From positions 868,001 through 932,000 of the forward strand of contig CM041199.1 in assembly GCA_023078555.1 (NCBI GenBank): a stretch of 64,000 bases of DNA, written 5' to 3'. The DNA comes from Ulva prolifera (taxonomy: Eukaryota; Chlorophyta; Ulvophyceae; Ulvales; Ulvaceae). Below the pieces are notes generated by a model. It searched no databases. It was not told the DNA's origin and saw only the letters and a program-made list of their open reading frames with translations. Shown here one piece after another: positions 40,315 to 52,219 of this stretch. Positions within the stretch are counted from its first letter, which is position 1, and the number at the start of each line of letters is the position of its first letter. Position numbers and translations under genes: made by a program.

Positions 40315-43300
40315 TCAACAACAGGGGCCAGTGCAGGCTGCATCTTCTCTCTGCAGCAGCTCCGCACCAGCTTCCACAGACAGCACACGTCTCAGGACAG
40401 AATTATGGAAATCCAGCGGAGTCACACAGAAGCATGCACTCATTACATGATGTCGCAGCGAGAGCACACATACCCAAGCTCTCCTACAAATATAACATCC
40501 AGCGACCAGACGGACAACAGTGCGCACTGACGTCCGTCTGGCCGCTGCAGGACAGTGCCACACCTCATCAGGCATGCCCGTGCCGTGCATGCTGGCGCGC
40601 AGTGCCGCTCCGGCGCCGAGCACCGCTCCGGCGCCGACAGCGCCTCCCCCGCCATCGGCCGCGCAGCGGCAGTCGCCGCTGCTGCGGTACTGCGCTGCGG
40701 CCGCTGCGGCGTCCCCGGCGGCCTCCTCCGGGTAGCTGCGGATGCTCATCGCCTCGACCGCGGCCCGCATCGGCACCGCGCGCAGGCTGCCGCCCGGCAG
40801 CTCGGCCACGAGGCCCTCCCGCACGACATCTCCTAGCGCGTCGGACATGTCAAAGTCGACGGCCGCAGCCTGCAGCGCACGGTCCACACTGTACCGGAGA
40901 CGCATCCGCATGTACGTATGCATGAATGCATCATTATACACCGCCATTTCCCGGGATTGTGGCCAGCGGATCTGCAATGGTACACTGACAGGTCCAAAGT
41001 CTGGAACCGACCGCGGCATGCTACATGATGCCGCAGACTCTGACCTACGCAACAGATGCAACATGCGCATGCATGTCGAGCACGGCGGGCGGGGAGTCTA
41101 CGCCGCTGCTGCTCTCTAACGCGTCCTGCCATTGCCAGAGGGGACTACGGGTGCCGGCGTGTGTGGGGGGTGGTGCATGCATGGCCGCCAGTGGGTCAGT
41201 GGCTTGCAGGTGATTTGTTGGCCCATATGCGCCACAAGTCTGTGGAGCCATGCAGCCGAGCACACGTGAGCTGCCGCAATGGAGCCGTCCTAAAGCGGCT
41301 TGGGGCTCTCCAGGCGAGGCATCCAGCGCGCGCCATACATGCTCTGCGTGCTACCACGGTCCACATCCACGGACGCCAACGCTGGTTCAAGCAGAGGGCA
41401 GATCCAGTCTGCAGCATGTGCGCGCCGCTGCGCCAGACGTGTGCCAATAGTCCCTCAGTACTGCAGCGAGCACTCCGGCAGCCGACGAGCCCCGCCCACC
41501 CTGTCATGCGAGCGGATGTGTCTGAGTCTGCGCCCCTGTCAATGCGGCTATGTTCACATCTGAGTGCGCACCACATGGCGCTGCGATGTCCGTCCGAGGT
41601 CAGACCATGGCAGCGTCCGCACTGTGAGTCCGGTCATGTGTCCCGAGATACAGCAGCCCGCACAGCGCCGTGTTGACCAAGAGGCAGCCGACACTGGCGA
41701 CCGAGCCTCCAGCATGCACCACGCCCTACCACTGCAGACCACCTGTTTCCGCAGCCAAGCGCCCGGTCATACAAGCAGTGGGGCCAGCAAGCAGAGAGCT
41801 TGGATGTGGACATGCAGGGCGTGCACATGCATGCAGGCCAAACGCGCATGCACGCTGCAACCCCGCTTGCCTGGTCTCCATGCACACGGATGCTTGGCCA
41901 GACAGCACTGGAAGTTGAATATCTGGAGTGCGCTGGATCGGCAAAACTCGAAAACTCCCCCGGCCGTTGACCGGCTGTCTGTGAAGACACCGATGGAGAC
42001 AAAAACCGGGCATGTCGCCACGGAATGAGCGAGGCGCCACTGTGTGGCATGTGCGGAGGTTGCGCCGGACACATGTGCTGGACCGCACCTGCTTGTCGCC
42101 GCCCTCGGCCAGCAGGATGTCGTCGCTGAGGAAGCGCTCAATGGACGCGTCGACGTCGTGCTTTGCGGCATCCGCCGCCACCGCCGCCGGTGCCGCCGCG
42201 CCGCCCCATAGGAACGTGTACGCCAGCAGCATCTCCTTCTGCTCCTGCTCCGACGCCATGTCCAGCAGCCACTGCAGCGCGCCTGCAGCAGGGGCCACAG
42301 CGATGTCGTGCGGTGCCGCCGGTATTTCGCAGCGCCCGGCGGCAGCCAGAGCCAGGCGTGAGGGCCAACGGATGTGCGGGCTGGAGTCAGAGGTGCAGCC
42401 GCATCTTCGATCTAGTGACTGATGCCCACGCATGTCGCGTTGTAGCATAACATATGTGAAGCACCGTGGACAGACACATGCTTACCGACTCGGCTGCTAT
42501 TCCTGGCCAGCACGGTCGCTCGACCGCTCTGCCGTGCCAGTCACAGCACACAATTCATACAGCTCCAGATGCATGCATCGCAGTTTGCAATCACATGCCA
42601 GACGTTTCGAGGCGAGCGAAAGACAGTCTCCTGTAGGCGTCGCACACGGGCACGGGCACAGGCAGCCGTGAACACAGCTGCCAGCACACATGACGAGCAC
42701 AGTGGCCCAGGGGGCACAGCGGGGCGGCAAGAAGATGAGGGGGGCGCGCACCGGCGTTGGAGCTGCGCTGGCGCATGAGTAGCAGCTCGTCGATGTCGGC
42801 CTTGTAGTTGTCGGCCTTCTGCTGCAGCGAGAAGCGCGCCTGCACGGCGTACGACAGCGGCATGAGCACCAGCGCGAGCGTCGTCGCAAACGCCACCGGG
42901 TCGCCCCGCGGGTCGAACGTGAGGCTCTGCACCGCACAACCCGGGTGTCAGAACGTGAACGTGCTCCCCCTGGTCTGCCCCCCCCCGTCACCCGTGGAGC
43001 GTGCTGGCTGCGGAGGCAGGGTCGTGTTGGGCAAGACCCCGTCGGCGAGATTCGTGTCTTGCAGGATCTGCTGCCATTTGGTCTGTTATCATGCCCAATC
43101 GCAGAGTGCAGTTGGCGCGTTCTGGTTGTCAACGTGTGGTGATAGCGCCGACAAGCAGGCGGCTCGGGATGGAAACCCATGCAGGAGGTGTGCTCAGGGC
43201 CCCGTGGTCGTGTCCGGCTGTGCTGCATCGCCCCTTGGCATCGATTCGCCACAGTGTACGCGCTGTGGACCCAGACCAACATCTGCATGCACCAATGACG

Positions 43301-45832
43301 GGATACGCTTGCTGCCCTGCTTCCAGCGAGTTCCAGTCCAGCTTCCAGCATCTAGCGATGCATGTCTTCATGGTGGACTGCCCAGCCAGATCTGGTACGC
43401 GTGTTCGTGCCAGGTATGACTTCGTGGTGGTTTGTACCTTACCTGCCATGTTCAGTCCATCTGGTGCTGCCAAATGGCTGGACTGCTGTCCAGCGCCGCA
43501 GGCAAGCGGACACTCTCATCCACCTCGATCCAAACACTCTCCGACGTCGTGCCACACATGTGTTCCACAGTCCAGATGCGAACGCCGCAGCGCATCGCCG
43601 CTGGCCGTTGCAGCAGCAACACAGGATCTGGCCAGGCGTGACGGCACGTGTGCCACTGGCCCCGCCACCTGACCGCAAACACGGCGGCTCGTGTTCAGAT
43701 CGCCACCGCGCCACCACCAATGCAAAATCGCACACACAGCAGCGCGCAGCACAGCAGCGCACGCGTCGCAGCACAGCAGCACGCAGTGCAACAGTTCAGC
43801 AACGCAGCAGCACGCTCACATACAGCTCAGCACACCAGCGCTCAGTGCGGCAGTGTGGCAGTGCGGGCCGCACCGAGGTCGCGATCTTGTAGATCGCCGA
43901 GCCGACACCAATGAGGATCGGCACCCAGATGAGAAGCTTGTCGAGCAGCGTGAAGCGCGCGACCGCACCCGGCACGAGCATGTCGGCGTCGTGCAGCGGC
44001 ACGCTGCGGAAGACGCGCAGGTGCAGCGGCGGCTGCGGGGCGTCCGGGCGGCCGCCGCTGAACGTGCCCGGCCGCGCGGAGCCGTCAAGCGGCACCGAGT
44101 CGCCGTGATGCGGCAGCGGAGTGGACAGCCGCAGGCACTGCAGCAGGCGGGTCGCCCGGGATGGCCGTGCCTGCGGGAAGAAGCCAGTGTGAGGCGTGGC
44201 GTGCTTGAAGATCGCTCGTGGGCTGGGGTCTGTAGTCGACAGGCGAAGCAGGGAGGAGTACATAGCATGCACTTGCATCTGTCATCGCGTGCATCGGACC
44301 GGGCGAGATAGCGCTTGTTTGCATCTGTCACCGCAGGCCACGACTGCAGGTTCGCCTCATCAAAGGTCGGGAGTTGGAGGGACTGTGCGGTGCATCGGGC
44401 AGCACACAAGGTGAGGACCTCGCTGATGCGAGTGAATCGCAAGCAACGGACTTCACAGTGGCTCCACATACACACCAGACTGACCACATCAGGACACAGC
44501 TGAAATGCAGGCTTTCGCAGATGGAGGGCAGAAGTTGCTTGTGCAGGCCTCTGTCAAGTATGCAGCTTTCAGATGCTGAACGTGGCTGGGGCGAGTCGTG
44601 ACAGACGGACAGCAAGTGCTGGATGAACGCGAGCGAACCGCGGGTGGGAACTTCTGAAAGCAGGCCACCAGACAGCCATACTGCATGACCTGCACTAGCT
44701 CGGTCATCCATGGAAAGAGCCAGTGCGGTCGTTTGACCTGCAGGCCACACGTCACTGCACGTTGTGGATGTGGCAAGGATGTGGTGACTGTGTAGGTGTA
44801 TTCAGTGGACTACTCAGAAGTCGATGCGCTGCAAAACGGTGTTCGTGTGATCGTCTGCTTTCATGTGATCATTGCTGCATCCATGGATTCATGGTCAACG
44901 TCGGGAATGTTACTTGCATCTCTGTCAGAGGATTGCGCTTGTGAAGGCGGGGTCAGATGCACGTGTGTCAACAATTGCTGTGTGGGCACGAGGACACAAC
45001 AAGCACAATGTGACCTGCTGTCCTTGGATGAGTGCCCTGGAATGAGTTTTCCTTCAAGACTAGCAACCAGGTTCTGCAGCCGGAGATGTCGCACGATGAT
45101 CGGGTTGAGCCTCTGGTAAAACAGCTGTATTCTGAGGGCATCCGAGGGTGGGTGTTGAACATTAAAGCCACGCAGATGGCCTGCTTTTTGGGAGATGGTG
45201 ATATGGTCCTGAGGGACAGGCTGAAATCCTGCCATGTCGAGAAGTGTATCTAGATCAGTTTTGAGAGTCTGCAGGTTCTCCAGTGTTCTTGATCCGTAGT
45301 TTTCGTCCACTGTGACTGAGTTTGAGTCTGGGTCGAAAATGGAGTACAGGTGATCTGCGTTTGAGAACGAATCTTCGGTTCTGAACACATAGGTGCATGG
45401 TTGAGAGTGACAGATGTTATGTTGTATACTGCTGAGCTTTTTTGCTTCAGTAACAGCACACATGGAAGACCGACCTCAGAGCGCATCGCAGTCCAATGCG
45501 CTTGTTCAGAGTCGCGATGTAATCAAGATCTTCTGCACCTTCGAAGTGCCTCAACAACTTGGCCACCAAAACCTGCAAATGCAGAAAGTGCTGCTTACGT
45601 GCTTGCTTGGCCACAGTGCAAGTGACGCCTGCAAGATGCTGGTGACAAGCATCCACTCAGAAGCACAGTTGCACACATGGGGTTCCATAGGAATATAGTT
45701 GGACGGAGGAGGGTCCATTGGCAAAGCGATTGCAATCCTGGTACGTTGATCCACAGCATTTCCGGACAGTTGAACAGTTACATCCTTGTTCTTGAAGCTG
45801 CCGTTCCGCTCCCGGTCCGAGATCTTCGTCAT
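40315..45832 (-). CDS. DUF3754 / TMEM143-like membrane protein
   Basis: Minus-strand exons: 45832-45677, 45572-45475, 45380-45095, 44382-44332, 44170-43874, 42926-42752, 42282-42089, 40869-40315, phases 0,2,0,0,0,1,0. About 603 residues if the last exon runs to its first stop. Family landmarks: YIPMEPH near the N-terminus (compare the YIPV/FIPV start of TMEM143 proteins), LYSIFDPDSN, GFNVQHP then LFYQR, VFRSVPLHDADMLVPG followed by RFTLLDKLLIWVPILIGVG (signature block and first helix), a second hydrophobic block VAFATTLALVLMPLSYAV, SSNAGALQWLLDMASEQEQK with KEMLLAYTFLW, and FDMSDALGDVVREGLV. Function of the family is poorly known; animal TMEM143 is mitochondrial and plant members are membrane proteins. 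The 3' end is uncertain: TCA|GTGCGC at 40528 or GAG|GTGTGG near 40555 could be donors to a further exon. The 51-base exon 44382-44332 is the least certain. Confidence 0.72.
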
Positions 45833-46879
45833 GATTCAGTGTGTAGACGGGAAGGCTCTGTCAGAACTTGCTTTGTCTATCTGTGGGAACGTTTTTGGCT
45901 ATGCTGGCCGTGCAAATAAGCAGCAAAGTCGTCCACAGGAACACGGCTCCAATGACGGACAAGCAAGGCAACCTAGACATCCACACTGAACTAATTTCCA
46001 AATCCTGCTGAAAGTTGAGGCGAATCGGGGCCAACAACAGCAAAAGCTGCCGATTCATTTATGCCAATGCCAATGACGACGGACCGAGTCCGCTAACAGA
46101 CATTGACAGCGGCGTGCAGGCTACGCTTGGCAACATGTGGACATTCAGACGCTTCCAAGTGTGTTTCGTTTCCGCCTGCATCATGCGATCTGCGACCATG
46201 CATTGTCGAACATGTAGTCTTGAAGCACATCTGGCACCGATGTGTCCGTGCCCTGTCATGACCAATTACACCTGCCGACAGCGCCAGCTGCGAGAATTTT
46301 CTTCCCACTCACGGATACGCGACTATGCAATTCAGACACCTGCCTCGCCACGATTGTGGCACTGCGGCTACAATCTGCAGCCTGCTCCTTGCTGGCACAC
46401 ATGTTGGTGTCCAGCGGACATATTCATACACAATCACCACAAATGGACTATCGCCTGCTTGCCTGGCGCTTCAGGGGGAAGCCCTGCATGCTCCAGGGCG
46501 GGGGGTTGTGGCGCATGCCCATGGAGACGAATTGGAATTGCACTCACACCCCCACCTCATCTACGCACTTGTTGCCCTTGTCATGATGCCGTCAGGCAAA
46601 GCTCGCCTCGCAATGACTTCTTCCCAAGTCTCCAAGCCCTGTCGCACGGCCGCAACAACGGCCCCCCGCCCGAAACATCCCTGTAGTTGCAACATCGCAT
46701 TGCGCCCCGCTCCGCGTGCCGCCATGCATCGCCTGCCCACATCCCCAATCTCCAAGCGCGCCACTCCCACACCCTCCAGCATGTCCCTGCTGCAGCTGAA
46801 CGCCACACATACACTGACACCACCGCTCCATGCATGACCTCCATGCATAATTTCACCGCCGCCCCGCTGCAAGCTCTGA
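45833..46879. other. Intergenic between two minus-strand genes
   Basis: Holds the DUF3754 gene's upstream region and the 3' end of the Nudix gene. No supported gene. Several pyrimidine-rich stretches but no clear TATA box. Confidence 0.45.
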
Positions 46880-49134
46880 CTACGGATCAGCCCCGCCACA
46901 GCCGTTGCCGCCGTTCCCCCCGACCTCCCGTGCAATAATCGGCGCAAACTCCCGCACCACCGCCTCATACACCGGCACCTTAAACCCGACGACCCGCCGC
47001 GGCGTGTCCTCCGGCGCCACCCACTCCCACGCATCAAACTCCGGCTTGTGCCCCGGCACCTCCAGGCTGATGTCCGTGTCACTACCAGTGAAACGCATGA
47101 GAAAGTACTTCTGGCGCTGGCCGCGGTACGCGTCCATGCGGCCCCCGAGGCGCTCCTTCGTGTCGCGGTCAAAGTCATACGTCAGCCAGTCGGGGTGCTC
47201 CGCGACGGGCTGCACGGCGGCGGCAGGGATGCCCGTCTCCTCGCGCAGCTCGCGCAGCGCGGCCGGCAGAGGCGCCTCCCCGGGGTCAATGCCGCCCTGC
47301 GGGAACTGCCAGTTCATGGTGGCGCCGCGGCGGCTCGAGACCCTGCGGCAGCGCGGCGAGGGCGGTCAGTGCAACAGCGGGGCTCTGTATTCAGCCGAAA
47401 CATATCCTCTCGATCCAATGGAGCATATGCAGAACCCATAAATCAGAAAGCTTGAGTTTGATTAGACGTGCATATCGCTGTGGGGTAATGCGGACAGCAA
47501 CACGCGCAGTCGGCGCCGCGCTACGGGGGTTGCCAGTGGACGCTGGCGCCGTGGTCGTCTGAGATCATGCGGTGCCGCGGCGGTGCGGTGAGACAGCGGT
47601 GATGATGACATCGGCTGGCATGGTCACACTTGAGTCGTTGCATGGAGAACCACGTGTACGAAGCGCTGAAAGGAAGGAGCTGAGAATTCCTGACTGCACG
47701 ACGCACGCTCAACGGAGCAGCGAGGGAAGATGGGTGTGCGTGTGTTTGTGGGTGAAACTGTTCATGTGGATCAGGTGCTGGGATGTGCCGAGGACGGGGA
47801 AGAGGAGCAGAAGATGCATTGGAACTACTGGGGCTGGCTTGGTATACTGTGGCTAATCCAGGAAGCCAGCGACAATCACAAAGGGGGGGATGGGGGAGCA
47901 TAGTGTTGCAGCATTTTGCGTGTCCTGAGACACGGTCTGGGTGTCTGAACGTGCTATTGGTAACGGTTCCCGGACCGACAAGTACTGGTGTCAGAGAGAC
48001 CTGGCTGTGATGTTCACGCATGGATGACTGGACACAACAGGGACGGACGAGTGAGTATGATGGCATGCATCAAACAATCGCGTGGGCAACCTACGCCGAA
48101 GTTTGCGGTGAGTTGAGCGAAGTGTGTGTCATGCCTTGCAGGACACCCAGTCTGTATTGCTGCATGCATCTGGCCCGACATGCCAATGGGAACCTCATAT
48201 TCCATGTGAAAGGCAGAGCCGCTTCCAAAAGGTCATAGGTACGTACAGATGTCGAGCAATGGCTTCGGCTGATGCAGCGCATTGGCCCTTTCTGATGATC
48301 GAGGTGGGATGTGAGCAGAGTTGCCACAGATCAACCGAGAACTTCAATTAGGCGTACGGCCCATGTGCAGGCGGCGCATGAACAGAGACAAGGATTATTT
48401 ATGGTCCTGCTGTCGTATGTTTCGCGACTGAGTACGTTTCGGCCGTTGCGGGACAATCACTCATTGAATTCAGTGCACTGCAGAGTCAGCAACGTACTTA
48501 CGCATGGTGAATTGAGATACCCATGCAGCGCATAGAAAATAATACCCCCAAAACGCAAAGCATACTTCGGAGGAAGCTAGGACTTCTTGTCGCCGAGACA
48601 GGGACCGCCCAAGAGCAATAGCCTATTTCGCTACGGCACTGTGTAGCGAAGTCGCATCGCGCGTACATACATTCCGATCAGAAGACAGCATAGTATTCAC
48701 ACTCTTGGCTACATTACGCCGAGATGTCGTCTTAGCGATCGGGAGTAGCAGCGTGTACACGTACCTCTGGCATGTGAACACCTTGCCTTCTGAGTTGAAC
48801 AGCACAACTGCATACACACGTTAAAGTTCTGTAAGGAAGATGACACAGACTACTTTCTAGCATGGTCCTGTCGCTCTGTGTCGAGCAAACCCCGCCTTCC
48901 AAGCCTCATCGACTTGAGGTCACGACGCGGCATCCAATCACCAATCGTACCTGCAACATTCGGGCGATAGCCCAGTTGATCAACGCGGACGGTGTATCCG
49001 CTTCGTAGCGTTACCTCATCGTGCTCTCGTAGGATGTTTGTGTCCATAGCGCAATGGGGGCATCGGTTCATGCGGCTCCGCTGTAGACGAGCACTGGCAA
49101 GCACTGATTGAAATCTTGCTACGCACTGAGACAT
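46880..49134 (-). CDS. Nudix hydrolase, RppH / dinucleoside-polyphosphate hydrolase type
   Basis: Minus-strand exons 49134-48951, 48807-48765 and 47342-46880 give 229 residues with phases 1 and 2. The domain starts GYRPNVAVVLFNSEGKVF, the usual opening of RppH and plant NUDX25/26/27-type enzymes, continues WQFPQGGIDPGE, and carries a full Nudix box (GX5EX7REUXEEXGU, with RELREETGI). Later come YDFDRDTKERLGG and GQRQKYFLMRF, then EFDAWEWV, all typical of this clade. About 50 residues precede the domain, perhaps an organelle presequence or linker (it has two CxxC-like Cys). Probable reaction: hydrolysis of Ap4A/ppGpp-like compounds or removal of pyrophosphate from 5' RNA ends. Start taken at the first ATG of the exon; an upstream exon cannot be excluded. 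The 43-base middle exon restores the conserved strand exactly, which supports it. Confidence 0.85.
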
Positions 49135-49780
49135 TCTTGCGTGTCAAGAAATAGAACACCAGTGGCAACTATAAGTACATGAGTTCGGAGAAGCCAAAAG
49201 TTCGACAGTCGATTCACCAGTAAGGCGGGGCACGAAAATAATGTAGCAGCGCTACGTGGAATGCCGCGTGAAATCTACGATGCTTGCGGCACCGCTCCAT
49301 AAGGAATCCGAGACACTTTCATTCTGAGTGCTTCTGAGGGTTTCGTGACGCATGCGTCCACCTCGTGAGAGGGCCAGGCTATGGCTTGCCCTGCCGCAGT
49401 GTTCCTTCCAGGACCCCGGACACCACTGCACGACATGGTGCAGGACACGGCCAGAGCTCCAGCTCGTACAAGCAATTGCATGCGCCATACCAACTGCTCC
49501 TGCCAGTGAACCCTAGGCTTCAGTTAAGAAGAGTCGCGATGCTGTAAGGTCGTAGCAGCTGTGGTCGCCGCTAGGTGTGTAGCGTCAGATGCAATCCTGG
49601 AGCTCGTGGCCTCGTTTTCAGCTTGTCACCAGCTCGGGGTTCAGGACTTTCGATGAAATAAAGCTGGTGCCTTCAGTCAAGCTCCATGTAGTTTACTGCC
49701 GTTTGCGATCGGCCCGTCTCCTCAACATAGAGGAGCGCTAGTGTTTTGGTCTTGAAAGAAACCGCAAGAGACATATCACG
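49135..49780. other. Divergent intergenic region (Nudix - / uL13 +)
   Basis: A 646-base head-to-head spacer that should hold both promoters. I see no strong TATA box. Several short ORFs read in both directions without family resemblance. Confidence 0.45.
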
Positions 49781-51011
49781 ATGAGCCTCAAGTCACTACA
49801 GAGAACCGTCCATCGGATAGGGAATGTTGAGAACTGGTTGCACAGGACAGATCTGCGAGACCGGCGCATTCGCATGATCGATGTGAAGGACCAGGTATGC
49901 AAGCCACTATCTGATGACTGCGAATTCATGATGCGATGCAAACTCCAGCGGCTATGCGATCGCCACATGCCTGCTGTCACTGCTGTCCGGCCACCGCAAA
50001 ACTGCCCTTTGATCCGTACGCGACATCTGTGTCCCTCCTTGTCAGCCAGACAAGTCACAGAGGTTTACGTCGCAAATCGTGCTGCTCAGGTGATAGGGCG
50101 TGTTTCGTCTGTGATCGCAAGTGCGCTGCAAGGCAAGGACAGGCCCGACTACACCCCACAGTCTGATGGAGGGGATGTGGTCGTTGTCGTAAACGCAGAC
50201 CAGGCCATTTTCACCGGGAAGAAGATGGAAGACAAAGTGTACTACCGCCATATGGGCAAGCCTGGCAACCTGCGCGAGAGCTCTCCTGAGGAGAAGAAAG
50301 AGCAATTTGGAGGTGCTGAACTGGTCTGGAAAGCGGTCAACGGCATGCTCCCAAAGAACAAGCTACGCAAGGTGAGCCCTCTGTCCTTCCTGCTGTCCTG
50401 ATAGCCCCTGCCACAGGCGGTGCAGGTTCGATTCTGCTTGTTCTGAGAAATGAGTCACTGCACTCACAGCTGATCTTGCTTGTTGCTTCAGAGCAGTGGG
50501 AGCCTGATGCCCACATCTAACTCATGGCAAACTGCCCACCACAGCACTGCACAGCATCACGATCGCGCCTGCCATCTGGTGATGCTCTGCTCCACAACGC
50601 CATGGTGTACCTCACCCATACTTAAAATCCGCCCCAAAATCCCATCGAAGCCACACCAGCAGCCTCCCATGTATGCAGAGGCGCCTCGACCGGATGCTCG
50701 TATACAATGACGACCGCCACGACTTCGACGAGGCCTTCATGTTCCCGCTCCAGCCCCCGCGCCGCAACATGCGCGCCAGCAAGCTGCGCTGGAACCTCCC
50801 CGACGGCTTCGAGCCGATCAACGCGGCCGCGTACTACCAGCTCTGGCGAGGCGACGACCCGGCGTGGGAGGCGAAGCTGCAGGAGGTGCTGCAGCGCCGC
50901 GAGGCCACCGCGCAGGAGGTCGCGGCTTCGGGGTGGCAGCCGCCGGTCGTCGACGACGCGGACCTCGACCCGGCCACACACAAGATGATCCAGGGGCGCC
51001 GGATACAGTAA
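49781..51011 (+). CDS. Organellar (probably mitochondrial) ribosomal protein uL13m
   Basis: Exons 49781-49894, 50090-50371 and 50679-51011 (TAA) give 242 residues; both junctions phase 0. Core motifs of bacterial-type uL13: RMIDVKDQVIGRVSSVIA across the first junction, LQGKDRPDYTPQSDGGD, VVVVNADQAIFTGKK, KVYYRHMGKPGNLR and AVNGMLPKNKLRK. The N-terminus is Arg/His-rich and suits import. A ~110-residue C-terminal extension (from about MLVYNDDRHDFDEAF) is much longer than in bacterial L13 and points to the mitochondrial rather than plastid protein, though this is inference. uL13 is an early-assembly protein of the large subunit. The final 14 codons are part of a 46-bp tandem repeat that continues beyond the stop. 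Confidence 0.88.
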
Positions 51012-51150
51012 CGACCCGGTGATACACCAGGTGATCCGAGGGCACCACATATAATTTCGACCCAGAGATACACAAACTGTGCCAGGGGCGGCGGATGCAG
51101 TAGCCGCCCGGCGACACACCAGTTGATCCAGGGGCGGTGGATGCGGTAGA
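50967..51150 (+). repeat. 46-bp tandem repeat copied from the uL13 3' coding end
   Basis: Four diverged units start at 50967, 51013, 51059 and 51105, exactly 46 bp apart. Unit 1 is coding and encodes DPATHKMIQGRRIQ plus stop. Read in their own frames, the later units encode DPVIHQVIRGHHI-stop, DPEIHKLCQGRRMQ-stop and RPATHQLIQGRWMR-stop. Because 46 is not a multiple of 3 the frame shifts from unit to unit. Beyond 51011 the units lie in the 3' UTR. Confidence 0.8.
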
Positions 51151-52015
51151 ACAAGTGAGTACCCAGTAGGTATACCTCATTATGGCGCTACCAGTACTGC
51201 CAGTGCGTTGGAGCTTCCAGGGCTGCCTTAGCTGGCGCCAGCGATGGCTGCGGTGTCATAGCGGTGCGCGAGTGAGCCCGGGCGTGCCGGCATAGCTAAT
51301 GTGGTGCACCCACCACACACATGGGGTCGGGCCGCAGCCTGCGGTGACCATGCACGCACTGCAGGTGTGCTGACAGCTGCACCGGTGCGCTGAGAGGGGG
51401 GGTGTTGCGGGCGGGTGTCGTTTGGCGATGGCTAGCCGTGAGTCTCATGCGACCCGGCGAAGAGGAGCAGGGCTGAATGCCGTGGCATCCAGCGAGGTCC
51501 CACTTGCAGCTATCAGGGGCTATCAGGGGCGCTCCGCATGGGCTGCTGTAGGACCACAGGGCCTCCATAGAGATCAGCAGATGCCATCCCACAATGCATG
51601 GTTCCGGCAGTGCCCCGTGTCGTGTCGAGCGGCCGGAGATTTGATCGGCCCCATGTGGGCGGCATGCTGTTGCAGCAGCAGCAGGGCACAGCATGCGGGC
51701 GAGGGGCGGTGGCAGGCTGGAGGTGGGCGGTGCTGCAGCCGCACTGCTAGCCACACGTGTCCACGGGAGCCTGGGAAGTGGGCAAGTGTGAGTGTGGTGC
51801 CGCATGCTGGGATCAGCATGCTTTGTCACCTCAAATTAGCTCTAGATGGCGGTGGCTGTACACGGCAGTGGGTGTACACGGCGGTGGCGGTCTGAGCCGC
51901 GTGGTCGTAGCAGGCACTGCACACGTCAATGTGCAATTGGATACGGCTATGTCATGATGCATACATACATACACGTGGGGAGTCTGAGACGCATGGTCGC
52001 TTGGGACAGCCTGCC

Positions 52016-52219
52016 ATGAATCACTTGAATCGGCTGGCGGAGGTTGCGTCTCGGTGTGGTAACGTGAACCGTGCTTTGTTTGTGACGAATGCTCTGCGCC
52101 GGTTGAGTGTGGCGTTGTGCAAGGGGAATGCTCTTGTGCTCCGTGTGGGGCTTCAATCTTTGGCTGGCATCACCGGTAGGGCTGTGGTACGTGCCCGGCC
52201 TAGTGCCATGACTGTGTGA
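52016..52219 (+). CDS. Unrecognised ORF, possible repeat-derived
   Basis: From the ATG at 52016 the frame reads MNHLNRLAEVASRCGNVN and onward, 67 residues, with a natural-looking amphipathic composition. No family is recognised and no adjoining exon was found. Confidence 0.15.
   Translation: MNHLNRLAEVASRCGNVNRALFVTNALRRLSVALCKGNALVLRVGLQSLAGITGRAVVRARPSAMTV

Noticed and set aside
45579-45608. Short 26-30-base intron within the DUF3754 5' region (GTAAGC..TTTGCAG)
   Set aside because: Too short to be spliced, and the donor at CAT|GTGTGC (45677) gives the conserved YIPMEPH-VLVAKLL junction.
47521-48066. 181-residue minus-strand frame between Nudix exons
   Set aside because: It is intron sequence; the conserved Nudix strand is supplied by the small exon 48807-48765.
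50425-50434. Third SINE copy in a uL13 intron
   Set aside because: Only the GGTTCGATTC motif and a few bases match; the body of the element is absent.
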